Shown here in pieces: positions 1-8,126 of a stretch of DNA of 64,000 nt. Both the position numbers and the translations under genes were made by a program. The notes beneath the pieces were generated by a model that had not been told where the DNA came from, did not search any database, and saw nothing but the letters and a program-made list of their open reading frames with translations. The DNA is from Terriglobales bacterium (GTDB lineage Bacteria; Acidobacteriota; Terriglobia; Terriglobales; Acidobacteriaceae): positions 1-64,000 of the forward strand of contig DASRER010000028.1 of the NCBI GenBank assembly GCA_035651995.1. The letters run 5' to 3'. The number at the start of each line of letters is the position of its first letter. Position 1 is the first letter of the stretch.

Positions 1-1
1 G

Positions 2-856
2 AAAGGGCCCAGGGCCAGCGAGGGCTACATCCTCGACTTTGAGAAGATCTACGAGAAGATTGCCGAAACCCTGGAGATGGGCGGCACTGGCGTGCTCATG
101 CAGGGCGGCATCCACCCCGACTTGAAAATCGATTGGTTCGAGAGCCTCTTCACCGGCATTAAGCAGCGCTTCCCGCAGATCTGGCTGCACTGCCTGTCGG
201 CGTCTGAGGTCCTGGCCATCGCCGAGTACTCCGAGCTCGATCTGCGCACCACCATCGCCCGTCTCCGCGACGCCGGCCTCGACTCCATCCCCGGCGGCGG
301 CGCCGAGATCCTCGACGACGAAGTCCGCTACAAGATCGCGCGCCTCAAGTGCCTCACTCAGGATTGGGTCAACGTGCACCGCACCGCCCACCAGCTCGGC
401 ATGCGCACCACGGCGACCATGATGTTTGGCGTGGGCGAAAAGCTGGAGCACCGCGTCAACCACTTCAAGGTCGTGTACGACCTCCAGGAAGAGACCGGCG
501 GCTTCACCGCCTTCATCCCCTGGACGTTCCAGCCGCACAATACCGCGCTCGGCGGCCGCCACTGGGACGAAGCCACCAGCGTCGAATATCTCAAGACGCT
601 CGCCATCTCGCGCCTGTTCCTCTCCAACATCGAGAACATTCAGTCGAGCTGGGTCACGCAGGGTCTGAAGGTCTGCCAGCTCGGACTGCGTTTCGGCGGC
701 AACGACGTGGGCTCGGTGATGCTGGAAGAGAACGTCGTCAAGGCGGCAGGCACCTCGAACTGCACTACCGAAGAGGAACTGCGCCGAATCATCCGGGGCG
801 CGGGCTTCCGACCAGCCCAGCGGGATACGCTGTACCGGACGATGTTCCTGAATTGA
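2..856 (+). CDS. mqnC: Cyclic dehypoxanthinyl futalosine synthase MqnC, 3' part (5' end outside window)
   Basis: The frame is open from base 2 to a TGA at 854-856, so the N-terminus with the radical-SAM CxxxCxxC cluster lies upstream of the window. The visible part has MQGGIHPDL, IPGGGAEIL, TMMFGVGE and the C-terminal RDTLYRTMFLN, all typical of MqnC. MqnC is a cytosolic radical-SAM enzyme that cyclises dehypoxanthine futalosine in the futalosine route to menaquinone. mqnD lies 7 kb downstream on the same strand. A diverged copy of the last 17 codons reappears at 2369-2419. Identity is firm; only the 5' end is missing. Confidence 0.96.
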   Translation, partial: KGPRASEGYILDFEKIYEKIAETLEMGGTGVLMQGGIHPDLKIDWFESLFTGIKQRFPQIWLHCLSASEVLAIAEYSELDLRTTIARLRDAGLDSIPGGGAEILDDEVRYKIARLKCLTQDWVNVHRTAHQLGMRTTATMMFGVGEKLEHRVNHFKVVYDLQEETGGFTAFIPWTFQPHNTALGGRHWDEATSVEYLKTLAISRLFLSNIENIQSSWVTQGLKVCQLGLRFGGNDVGSVMLEENVVKAAGTSNCTTEEELRRIIRGAGFRPAQRDTLYRTMFLN

Positions 857-867
857 GAATCGGGCAG

Positions 868-1809
868 CTAGCGAAGAGCAGCCGTCACCAGCTTTACCCT
901 TCCTTTTTGCACCTTGAAAAACGTGAGGCCGTCCTTCGAAAGGCAGATGGCGTTGTTGCCCGTTTCGTCGGTGGGTTGAAATACTGCGGTCAATTGACCG
1001 GTCACCCGGTCAAATACTGAATACCTGTACATTAGCATGTTCTTTGAATCTGGCTTGGAGAAGAAGACGACAACCTTACCTTCCACCGCCGCGACATCGG
1101 AAGCGTGAAATCCAGGTTCCGGAGCCGCGAACAGAATCCGGCGCGGTGCACCTCCTGGTGGAAAAACGAGCACGTGGTCGGACTGCAACATGTAGATCGC
1201 TCCGTCTTCGCCTTCCGCGGCGGCGGCCTCGGGCGAGCGGCTCTCAATGTCGCGGAGTGCATCTTCCGCAATCTGCTCCAATGAGTTGCGTACGACGTTT
1301 CCGGCGGGGCCGAACTCCACCAAATCAGTCTTTCCTCGCATTTGTTCCGCTGCCCGATCGTCAAAGTATCCATGCACAAGGATGTGTTCGTTTCCCAAGG
1401 CTACAAAGTTCCGAGCCCGAAAGCCCGTGGCGGTATTCAGATGCAATCGCGACGGAGTACTGGAGCCCTTGCCGTAGGTGTAAACGTCGTAGCCACCACG
1501 GCGGAGTGCAACCATAAGTCTGAGGCTTCCATCTCGACTCACCCGAAATGCCGTGAACTCGCGGTCGTCGTTTTCCTCCGCCGGCTCGTAAAAACTGAAC
1601 ACGCCGTTGGGTTCGAGCTTGAGAATTACGGCAGCCCTCGGACGGCCAGTATGAAAGAAAAGGTTGCCGTCAGCATCACACTGCGCGTTGTCGGTAAATC
1701 CGAAGGCAGGGATGCCTATGTCACGCGTGGTCGACGCACGTAACGGTATCGGGTCTTGTCCGAGGGCGACTGTAGTGCACACCAGGAGCAACGTCAAAAT
1801 GCGCGCCAT
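868..1809 (-). CDS. Secreted protein of unknown function, cassette copy 1 (beta-propeller-like)
   Basis: 313 residues from the ATG at 1809, chosen because it opens a Sec signal peptide (MARILTLLLVCTTVALGQ); the frame stays open further upstream but without a signal. The mature part is rich in short beta-strand-like segments (DADGNLFF, DGAIYMLQ, PEPGFHASDV, DETGNNAICLS), suggesting a propeller or sheet-rich fold. It is paralogous to the product at 2444-3427 along its length, sharing PEPGF, YRYS, ETGNNA and FxKVQ. It converges on mqnC with an 11-nt gap. A six-cysteine gene lies 251 nt upstream on the same strand; that spacer (1810-2060) holds no gene I can support. Function unknown. Confidence 0.75.
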   Translation of the reverse strand: MARILTLLLVCTTVALGQDPIPLRASTTRDIGIPAFGFTDNAQCDADGNLFFHTGRPRAAVILKLEPNGVFSFYEPAEENDDREFTAFRVSRDGSLRLMVALRRGGYDVYTYGKGSSTPSRLHLNTATGFRARNFVALGNEHILVHGYFDDRAAEQMRGKTDLVEFGPAGNVVRNSLEQIAEDALRDIESRSPEAAAAEGEDGAIYMLQSDHVLVFPPGGAPRRILFAAPEPGFHASDVAAVEGKVVVFFSKPDSKNMLMYRYSVFDRVTGQLTAVFQPTDETGNNAICLSKDGLTFFKVQKGRVKLVTAALR

Positions 1810-2060
1810 CAACAGCCCCGTTTCTGTTATGGCAGCCGCAACGCGGGTTCGCGCAGCGAAATATTGGGAGGGGTCATCCGGTCGGCGGCACCGGACAGAT
1901 CGCCGCATGTCGGAATAAAAGCAACCAGTTCCATGCCGCGACCGGTGCGAGTCTGTCGAGACGCCTTGGCGTAGCGTAGGGGCGTCGCCTTCGGCAGTTT
2001 GCCTTCGGGCCCGCATCCATTTTCGGCGCTGCCAACGTAACAGCTCTGATTCTCACCAAC

Positions 2061-2249
2061 CTAGCACTGGGTACCGGGAAACAAATCCCTGCATTGTCCC
2101 GAGAATCCCGAGCACGCGAGCGTGTTCCATCGCGTTTGATCACAAGTGCACGTGGTCTGTCTCGAAACGACTTGTCCTGATGAACACACCGCAGCTGCTG
2201 ATGTGGCGGCGAACACAGCAAATATCAGCGCGAACGCCCCTTTTGGCAT
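2061..2249 (-). CDS. Small secreted six-cysteine protein, cassette copy 1
   Basis: 62 residues. The ATG at 2249 has a strong Shine-Dalgarno (AGGAGG on the minus strand) at good spacing. Residues 1-20 form a signal peptide (MPKGAFALIFAVFAATSAAA). The mature peptide has six cysteines with spacing C-x11-C-x-C-x9-C-x6-C-x8-C and ends in FPGTQC. The paralogue at 3427-3783 has the same pattern with a first gap of 10 and FPGTYC, so this is a real small family. Oxidised export as a disulphide-rich peptide is likely. Function unknown; partnership with the downstream secreted protein is inferred from the duplicated arrangement. Confidence 0.7.
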   Translation of the reverse strand: MPKGAFALIFAVFAATSAAAVCSSGQVVSRQTTCTCDQTRWNTLACSGFSGQCRDLFPGTQC

Positions 2250-2365
2250 GGACGACCTCCTATCGAAAATCCAGCACCGAAAAGCTACCCACTTTTCCAG
2301 CGATCCCGCAAGCGGCAGAATGCGTCATTTGCAGATCAGCTTAGGCGCTCTGAGACCTCGTCTCG

Positions 2366-2422
2366 GACGGCTTCCGCCCCGCCCAGCGCGACACCCTGTA
2401 CCGGACAATGTTCCTGAATCGA
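2366..2422 (+). pseudogene. Relic of a second mqnC 3' end
   Basis: In frame this segment reads D-GFRPAQRDTLYRTMFLN-R, the same 17 residues that end MqnC at 803-853. The two DNA copies differ at six positions, all third-codon and synonymous (cga/cgc, cca/ccc, cgg/cgc, gat/gac, acg/acc, acg/aca). The position of the mqnC TGA stop reads CGA here. Upstream similarity fades within about 20 bases and stops appear in frame. It sits directly 3' of cassette copy 2, just as the real mqnC end sits 3' of copy 1. Confidence 0.85.
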
Positions 2423-2443
2423 AGGTACTGGCTTGAGCGCTCG

Positions 2444-3427
2444 CTACTTCAGCGAAGCCGTCATGATCTGGAGAGTTCCGTGCTGCACCTTCAAGAACTC
2501 TAGCCCATCGTTTGAAAAGCAAACGGCATTGTTGCCGGTTTCAACACTTGGCTGGTAAGTGCGGAGCACCGCCCCGCTCAGGGCGTCGAGCAGCGAATAA
2601 CGGTACTGAATCAAACCACGATCGGGAGACCTGGAAAAAGACACCAGCAATTGCCCGCCGTTCACCGCGATGTTGGAGGCGCGAAACCCCGGCTCCGGCG
2701 CCTTCACCTGGATTCGACGGATGACCCGTCCCGTCTGCGAGACCACCGTTACCTGGGTATCTTGCAACAGGTAAATATCCCCCACCTCGCTCTCGGCCGC
2801 AGCAGCATCGGGTGATCGTCCAAGGACCTCCTTCAGTGCGCTTACTGGGCCTTGGTCCAACGATCGCCGGAGAAGCTGCCCGGAAGCGTCGAACTCGAAC
2901 AACCCACTTTTTCCTGCTTCAACCGCACTCGGCGCCTCGCGAAAATAACCTTGCAGCAGGACGTGGCCATTTTGGAGCATTGCAAAATTTCTGGCTTCCA
3001 GCCCCTGCGGGACATCCAGGCGGATCCTTGTTGGCATGCTCGCGTCGCTGCCGAACTCAAACAGGAGCGGTTTACCCTCATGCGCGTTCACCAGCAACCA
3101 CAACTTTCCTCGCCTGCTTACCCGGAATGCTACAAACCATGCACTGGCCTCCTGTTGGGGCAGCGAGTAGACGCTTGTGCCGCCCTTTCGATTCAGCCGA
3201 AGAATAAGAGGATCGTTGTAAACACGGGTAGCGTGGAAATAAAGATTTCCGGCCTCATCGCATTGAGCATTTCCGAAGCCTCCGAACCCCGGAACCCCTG
3301 CATTACGCACGTCCGTAATTGCTAGTGTTATAGGGGGCGGCGCTGATGGTTCTTGCGCAGCCCCCGCCGTGGCAATCGCCGCGGCAAGTACAGCGTAACC
3401 AATGCGAGGAAAACTGTTGGTTCGCAT
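2444..3427 (-). CDS. Secreted protein of unknown function, cassette copy 2 (beta-propeller-like)
   Basis: 327 residues with a signal peptide (MRTNSFPRIGYAVLAAAIA, cleavage near GAAQ). Paralogue of the 868-1809 product: both carry GxGNAQCDxxGNLYFH-like, FVAFRVSR, LEARNFA, PEPGF, YRYS and ETGNNA. Its start codon overlaps the stop of the upstream six-cysteine gene by one base (TAATG), so the two are translationally coupled here, unlike copy 1 where 251 nt intervene. Beta-strand-rich and probably periplasmic or extracellular. I do not recognise a catalytic motif. Confidence 0.75.
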   Translation of the reverse strand: MRTNSFPRIGYAVLAAAIATAGAAQEPSAPPPITLAITDVRNAGVPGFGGFGNAQCDEAGNLYFHATRVYNDPLILRLNRKGGTSVYSLPQQEASAWFVAFRVSRRGKLWLLVNAHEGKPLLFEFGSDASMPTRIRLDVPQGLEARNFAMLQNGHVLLQGYFREAPSAVEAGKSGLFEFDASGQLLRRSLDQGPVSALKEVLGRSPDAAAAESEVGDIYLLQDTQVTVVSQTGRVIRRIQVKAPEPGFRASNIAVNGGQLLVSFSRSPDRGLIQYRYSLLDALSGAVLRTYQPSVETGNNAVCFSNDGLEFLKVQHGTLQIMTASLK

Positions 3428-3783
3428 TACTGTAGGCTGACTCCCGCTTTGTCTTGAGGAATTCCGTCGGTCGATCCGCAGCTTGCCCAGGCGATTCTGT
3501 CGTCATAATCTGGTCGAAACGAAGCATTCTCGATACGCCGTTCCTTCTCAATTCGACGACCCTGCGGTAGGCAACGGTCGGCAGCCATCGAAACGTAACA
3601 CGACAAGGGAGGGTCGCTGCCGCAATATGTGCCGGGAAAGTCGTAGTCGCAATTTCCAATTTCACCCTCACAGGCAGTCGCCGAGACCATCTGCCCTGTG
3701 CAGGAGCAAAGAGTTTGCGTGGTGACCCTGCGACCGCCACATGGAAAAGCAAAGGTTCCAACCAGCAGCAATCCCAGAAGCAC
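3427..3783 (-). CDS. Small secreted cysteine-rich protein, cassette copy 2 (extended)
   Basis: 118 residues from a GTG at 3783 preceded by GGAAGG. The hydrophobic start (MLLGLLLVGTFAFP) is a short signal or lipoprotein-like segment. The same six-cysteine pattern as the 62-residue paralogue covers the first half. It then continues for about 70 residues with three more cysteines, whereas copy 1 stops right after the sixth cysteine. Either copy 1 was truncated or copy 2 gained a tail. Coupled to the downstream secreted protein by TAATG. Confidence 0.6.
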   Translation of the reverse strand: MLLGLLLVGTFAFPCGGRRVTTQTLCSCTGQMVSATACEGEIGNCDYDFPGTYCGSDPPLSCYVSMAADRCLPQGRRIEKERRIENASFRPDYDDRIAWASCGSTDGIPQDKAGVSLQ

Positions 3784-3947
3784 AAAGACCTTCCGAAGCG
3801 TTTCGTCCTTTGCAGCTCAGAATTCGCGGCATTGTCCCCCCTTGGTAATACGACATGCAAGCGTCAAAGAGCGTCACAGCCGATGTCGTGGCGTCGAAGG
3901 GACACATCGACAAATTGCGACGCCCGAGGCAACGCCGTCACATCAGG

Positions 3948-3953
3948 TACAAT
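3948..3953 (+). promoter_or_regulatory. Candidate -10 box (TACAAT) for the GT2 gene
   Basis: TACAAT lies 55 nt before the chosen ATG of the glycosyltransferase gene in an otherwise gene-free stretch. No clear -35 was identified. Prediction by motif only. Confidence 0.4.
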
Positions 3954-4008
3954 CATTTTTTCTGACTCCGCCGCCGCCGGCGGCAATAGAGAGAGCTTGT
4001 CGTTGAAC

Positions 4009-5640
4009 ATGATGACGGTGATCCCAGCCATGGCCCTGATGGCGGCGGGCTCTCCGCGCGGCGTGGGCCATTACTTCCGCACGCACTTCCTCGACACGAC
4101 CTTCAAGGGCCTCTACCAGCCAAATGGCTTCGACCTGGCGCTGCTGGTTCCCTACTTCGTCGTCCTCATCATTCTGGCGTTCTACGGGCTGCACCGCTAC
4201 GTCCTCGTCTATCAGTACTACAAGTATCGGCGCAATCGCTCGCCGCAGCCGCTCGGGCAATTCGCTGACCTGCCGCGGATCACGGTGCAGCTGCCCGTTT
4301 TCAATGAGCAGTTCGTGGTTGACCGGCTCATCGAGTCGGTGTGCCGGCTGAATTATCCCCGCGAAAAGCTCGACATCCAGGTGCTCGACGACTCCACCGA
4401 CGAGACCGTCACCGTCGCCCGCGGCGCCGTGGAGCGCTGGGCGGCGCTTGGCTTTGACATCAGCTACCACCACCGCGACAATCGCGGCGGCTTCAAGGCG
4501 GGCGCGCTCCAGGAAGGCATGCAGTCGGCCAAGGGCGGGCTGATCGCCATCTTCGACGCCGACTTCACGCCTCCGGAAGACTTCCTGCTGCGCACCGTGC
4601 ACTACTTCACCGACCCAACGGTCGGCATGGTGCAAACCCGCTGGACGCACATCAATCGCCACTACTCGTTCCTGACGGAAGTCGAGTCCATCCTGCTCGA
4701 CGGCCACTTCGTCCTCGAGCACGGAGCGCGCTCGCGCCGCGGCGTCTTTTTCAACTTCAACGGCACGGCCGGCATCTGGCGCCGCGCCGCCATCGAAGAC
4801 GCCGGCGGCTGGCAGCACGACACGCTCACCGAAGACACCGACCTCTCCTACCGTGCGCAGCTTCGCGGCTGGCGCTTCCGCTACCTGCAGGACGTGGAGT
4901 GCCCGGCCGAGGTTCCGGTCGAGATGACTGCCTTCAAGACGCAGCAGGCGCGCTGGGCCAAGGGCCTGATCCAGACGTCGCTGAAGATTCTGCCGTCGGT
5001 CCTGCGCAGCAACGTGCCGCGCAAGGTGAAGGTCGAAGCCTGGTACCACCTCACGGCCAACATCAGCTATCCGCTCATGATCGCGCTGAGCGTGCTGCTG
5101 TTGCCCGCCATGATCATTCGCTTTTACCAGGGCTGGTTCCAGATGCTCTACATCGATCTGCCCCTGTTCCTGGCCTCGACCTGCTCGATTTCCAGCTTCT
5201 ATCTGGTCTCACAGAAAGAGCTCTACCCGAAGACGTGGAAGCGCACGTTCCTCTACCTGCCGTTCCTGATGGCGCTCGGCATCGGGCTCACCATCACGAA
5301 TTCGAAGGCGGTGATCGAGGCGCTGCTCGGCATCCGCTCGCCGTTCGCGCGCACGCCCAAGTATCGCGTCGAGTCGCGCAAGGACAGCGCCGCCCGCGCC
5401 CGCAAGTACCGCCGCCGCCTCGGCTGGGTTCCCTGGATCGAGATCGCCATCGGCGCCTACTTCGCCACGACCGTCTACTACGCAGTGGTCAACGAGAACT
5501 ACTTCACCGTGCCCTTCCTCGGACTGTTCGTGCTGGGCTACTGGTACACCGGCCTGATGTCGCTGCTCCAGGGCCGCTTCGAGCGCCTCTCGCTCACCGC
5601 CACCGAGCCGCACAGCAAACCCTACGCCGTCGGGGTCTAA
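4009..5640 (+). CDS. Membrane-bound processive family 2 glycosyltransferase (cellulose-synthase-like)
   Basis: 543 residues from the ATG at 4009; upstream codons lack GT sequence and cross the candidate promoter. A TM helix (about residues 42-60) precedes a cytosolic GT-A domain with DDS at 127-129, DAD at 183-185, TED at 274-276 and QQARW at 312-316, the D,D,D,QxxRW signature of processive beta-glycosyltransferases. Further TM segments follow residue 345, with a C-terminal TM pair. It probably polymerises or transfers an NDP-sugar at the inner membrane; the product (cellulose-like glycan or glycolipid) cannot be told. No BcsB or PilZ fusion is visible. Confidence 0.88.
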   Translation: MMTVIPAMALMAAGSPRGVGHYFRTHFLDTTFKGLYQPNGFDLALLVPYFVVLIILAFYGLHRYVLVYQYYKYRRNRSPQPLGQFADLPRITVQLPVFNEQFVVDRLIESVCRLNYPREKLDIQVLDDSTDETVTVARGAVERWAALGFDISYHHRDNRGGFKAGALQEGMQSAKGGLIAIFDADFTPPEDFLLRTVHYFTDPTVGMVQTRWTHINRHYSFLTEVESILLDGHFVLEHGARSRRGVFFNFNGTAGIWRRAAIEDAGGWQHDTLTEDTDLSYRAQLRGWRFRYLQDVECPAEVPVEMTAFKTQQARWAKGLIQTSLKILPSVLRSNVPRKVKVEAWYHLTANISYPLMIALSVLLLPAMIIRFYQGWFQMLYIDLPLFLASTCSISSFYLVSQKELYPKTWKRTFLYLPFLMALGIGLTITNSKAVIEALLGIRSPFARTPKYRVESRKDSAARARKYRRRLGWVPWIEIAIGAYFATTVYYAVVNENYFTVPFLGLFVLGYWYTGLMSLLQGRFERLSLTATEPHSKPYAVGV

Positions 5641-5702
5641 AAGTCGCCGGCCTTCGGTCGTCGGCGAAGGGGCTGGGACTGACACGAACGAAGCCCCACG
5701 AC

Positions 5703-5840
5703 GCTGTTCTCTCTTGAGAGTGTCACCAGGTTGCGCGCGATGGTGAACAGCCACGAGCTGAAGGCCGTCTTGCCGTCGTACTGGTGCGCTTCCTCGATCA
5801 CGCGCGTCCAAGTGTCCGGGAAGTGGTCGTCGGCCGCGGC
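5703..5840 (-). pseudogene. ECF sigma-factor region 2 fragment
   Basis: The minus strand encodes DDHFPDTWTRVIEEAHQ followed by FSSWLFTIARNLV, which matches sigma-70 family region 2 (2.1-2.3, the core-binding and -10 recognition segment). Nothing like region 4 follows, and the frame runs into unrelated sequence on both sides within the 274-nt gap. It is a decayed or truncated sigma gene between two plus-strand genes. Confidence 0.6.
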
Positions 5841-5914
5841 GCGATGGCTACCGCGCCGTCCAGTCCTCAGCAACCCCGCCCCGAATGCTAGAATCTCGCT
5901 TTTTCCCACGAGGT

Positions 5915-7240
5915 ATGACCTTGCGCAAAATCATCGCTGCCCTGTTGCTTGTCTGCTCCGTTTCCGCCGCCGCCCTCGAGCGTCAATCGAATGACGACTA
6001 CCGCGCGCGTCGCCAGAAACTCGGCGCGCTCGCCAAAGGCGGCGCCGTGCTGCTGTTCGCCTCCACCGAGGCTTCGGCGGGCGACGCCATCAGCGGCTTC
6101 CGCCAGAACAATAATTTCTACTACCTCACCGGCAATCCCGAGCCTGGCGGCGCGGTGCTGGTGGTGGGCGCGCGTGAAGCGGCCGACGACAAGCCCGCGC
6201 GCGAGTACTCCGAAGTTTTGTTTCTCCCGGCGCGCAACATGGTGCAGGAGAAATGGACCGGCCCCAAGCTCGGGCCCGACAGCCCCGAGGCCAGGCAGGT
6301 CACCGGCTTCGACCGCGTGGCCTCCCTGGAGACATTGCCGCGCGTCCTCGCCGAACTCGGCCCGACCAGGATCTACGCTGACGTGCCTCGCTGGAACGGC
6401 ACGTCGCCTGACGCGCAGGGCATCGAGGGCCTCGCGCGCCTGAACGCCATTTCCGGCCAGGTCGCCGACGCCAAGCCGCTGCTGGCGCAGTTACGCATGG
6501 TGAAAGATGCAGGCGAGCTCGCGCTTATCCGCAAAGCGACCGACGCTTCCGTTGCCGCGCACCTGGCCGCCATGCACGCCATGAAGCCTGGCATCAACGA
6601 GCGCGAAATCTCCGCGCTCATGCAGTACGAGTTCTTACGCCGCGGCTGCGAGCGCTCCGCCTACGCGCCCATTGTGGGCTCCGGCTTCTACTCCACCGTG
6701 CTGCACTACTCCGCCGACGACAAGACCGTGGCCGACGGCGACGTGGCCGTGCTCGACGTGGGCGGCGAATATGGCATGTACGCCACCGACATCACGCGCA
6801 CCCTGCCCGCCAACGGCCGCTTCACCGACCGCCAGCGCGAGATCTACAACATCGTGCTTGGGGCGCAGCAGGCCGCCATCCACGCCTTCGTCGCCGGCAA
6901 GTCGATGCTGCGCGGCGACGGCCCCGACTCGCTCAACAAAGTCGCCAGGGACTACATCAACACTCACGGCAAGGACTTGCACGGCGAGCCGCTGGGCAAG
7001 TACTTCATCCATGGCCTCGGCCACTTCGTCGGACTCGAAGTTCACGATCCCGGCGAGAACGTTCCGCTCACCGCCGGCATGGTCTTCACGCTCGAGCCCG
7101 GCATCTACATTCCCGAGGAAAAGCTCGGCGTGCGCATCGAAGACACGTTCATGGTCGCTGCCGACGGCTCGCTCGTTTCGCTCAGCGCCAAGCTCCCCAG
7201 AACGGCCGAAGACGTGGAGCGCGAGATGAAGAAGCGTTGA
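5915..7240 (+). CDS. Secreted Xaa-Pro aminopeptidase (peptidase M24B)
   Basis: 441 residues from the ATG at 5915 (SD-like ACGAGG), opening a Sec signal peptide (MTLRKIIAALLLVCSVSAAA). An N-terminal creatinase-like domain (FRQNNNFYYLTG) precedes the pita-bread domain. The five metal ligands are recognisable in VLDVGGE, ATDITR, HGLGHFVGLEVHD, LEPGIY and RIEDT. The family cleaves N-terminal residues before proline using two Mn/Co ions; export suggests periplasmic peptide scavenging. Length and motifs are complete. An upstream in-frame ATG at 5885 is less likely because the signal would be internal. Confidence 0.93.
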   Translation: MTLRKIIAALLLVCSVSAAALERQSNDDYRARRQKLGALAKGGAVLLFASTEASAGDAISGFRQNNNFYYLTGNPEPGGAVLVVGAREAADDKPAREYSEVLFLPARNMVQEKWTGPKLGPDSPEARQVTGFDRVASLETLPRVLAELGPTRIYADVPRWNGTSPDAQGIEGLARLNAISGQVADAKPLLAQLRMVKDAGELALIRKATDASVAAHLAAMHAMKPGINEREISALMQYEFLRRGCERSAYAPIVGSGFYSTVLHYSADDKTVADGDVAVLDVGGEYGMYATDITRTLPANGRFTDRQREIYNIVLGAQQAAIHAFVAGKSMLRGDGPDSLNKVARDYINTHGKDLHGEPLGKYFIHGLGHFVGLEVHDPGENVPLTAGMVFTLEPGIYIPEEKLGVRIEDTFMVAADGSLVSLSAKLPRTAEDVEREMKKR

Positions 7241-7248
7241 ACACCGCG

Positions 7249-7335
7249 CCATCGGGGCGGGTCATTGGGTCCTGACAGCTCGACTCTCGTGACCCGGCCC
7301 AATGAACAATAGACCGATGACCCGGTGTTCATTGG
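7249..7335 (+). repeat. Intergenic imperfect palindrome of reiterated GGGTCATTGG-type words
   Basis: GGGTCATTGGGTCC near 7259 faces GACCCGGCCCAATG near 7290, and GATGACCCGGTG plus TTCATTGG follow. It fills most of the gap after the M24 gene. One of the word-built palindromes described in the findings. Confidence 0.55.
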
Positions 7336-7341
7336 CTCTGT

Positions 7342-7347
7342 TATCCT
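7342..7347 (+). promoter_or_regulatory. Candidate -10 box (TATCCT) for the bioY operon
   Basis: TATCCT ends 10 nt before the ATG at 7358, predicting a near-leaderless transcript covering the 52-residue peptide, bioY and mqnD. Confidence 0.4.
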
Positions 7348-7357
7348 GTGAGGCTGC

Positions 7358-7516
7358 ATGCTGGTCTTCTATATCGCGCTGGTGGTGTCAGTGCTGGCGC
7401 TGGTGTGGGCAGGAATCGCGATCTTCCTCAGGGTGCGCCGGCACATGAGTGAGTCCGCCGGCAACGGGGCTTCGCGGAACCGCACCAAGACCGGCAGCCG
7501 AGACGAACAGCCATGA
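7358..7516 (+). CDS. 52-residue single-pass membrane peptide coupled to bioY
   Basis: ATG 7358 to TGA 7514-7516. The sequence begins MLVFYIALVVSVLALVWAG (one TM helix), continues IFLRVRRHM, and ends in a polar tail. Its stop overlaps the bioY start as ATGA, the classic sign of translational coupling. Topology by the positive-inside rule: the arginine-rich tail is cytoplasmic. No known function recognised. A role with the biotin transporter is inference from coupling alone; it could equally be a leader-like peptide setting bioY translation. Confidence 0.6.
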   Translation: MLVFYIALVVSVLALVWAGIAIFLRVRRHMSESAGNGASRNRTKTGSRDEQP

Positions 7517-8124
7517 GCAAAGCCACTTCACAAGTCCAGCCGCTCGCCCGCCCGCTTGTTCCGGCGTTCGTGCGCGAAATCACGCTGATTGTCAGCGCCA
7601 GTCTTTTTGTCGCGCTTTGTGCGCGCCTCACCCTTCCGCTGCCCTTCACGCCCGTGCCGCTCACGCTGCAGAACTTCGGCGTGCTGCTGGTGGGCATGAT
7701 GCTGGGCGCCCGTCGCGGATTCGCGGCCCTGGTTCTCTACCTCGCCGAAGGCACGCTCGGAATGCCCGTATTCAATCCCACCGGACCGGGCGGCCTCGCA
7801 CAACTTCTCGGCCCCACCGGCGGATATCTGATCGCCTATCCGCTGGTCGCTGCCATTGCAGGATTTTTCGCTGACCGCGGACGCAAGTGGCTCACGCCAT
7901 CGCTCGCCCCGGCATTTTTCGCCGAGCTCTGCCTGGGCGCCGTGCTTGCGGAAGCCTTGCTCTTCGCCGCAGGCGTGGGCTGGCTGGTGCTGATTTCTCG
8001 CCAGCCGCTGCTCAACGTGGCGCGCTTGGCCCTCTACCCGTTCCTCTTCGCTGAAGTCATCAAGATCATGGCCGCCGCAGGGTTGGTGTCGCGTCCGGGC
8101 GTGGCGCGCCTGCTACGGAGCTGA
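7513..8124 (+). CDS. bioY: Biotin ECF transporter substrate-binding subunit BioY
   Basis: 203 residues, about six hydrophobic segments. The BioY core is present: LPFTPVPLTLQNFGVLL, GARRG and EGTLGMPVF followed by GPTGGYL. BioY is the membrane S-component that captures biotin, usually with a shared EcfA/A'/T module; none is in the window. Start overlaps the 52-residue gene (ATGA), and mqnD begins 2 nt after its stop, so the three probably form one transcript. Confidence 0.94.
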   Translation: MSKATSQVQPLARPLVPAFVREITLIVSASLFVALCARLTLPLPFTPVPLTLQNFGVLLVGMMLGARRGFAALVLYLAEGTLGMPVFNPTGPGGLAQLLGPTGGYLIAYPLVAAIAGFFADRGRKWLTPSLAPAFFAELCLGAVLAEALLFAAGVGWLVLISRQPLLNVARLALYPFLFAEVIKIMAAAGLVSRPGVARLLRS

Positions 8125-8126
8125 TC

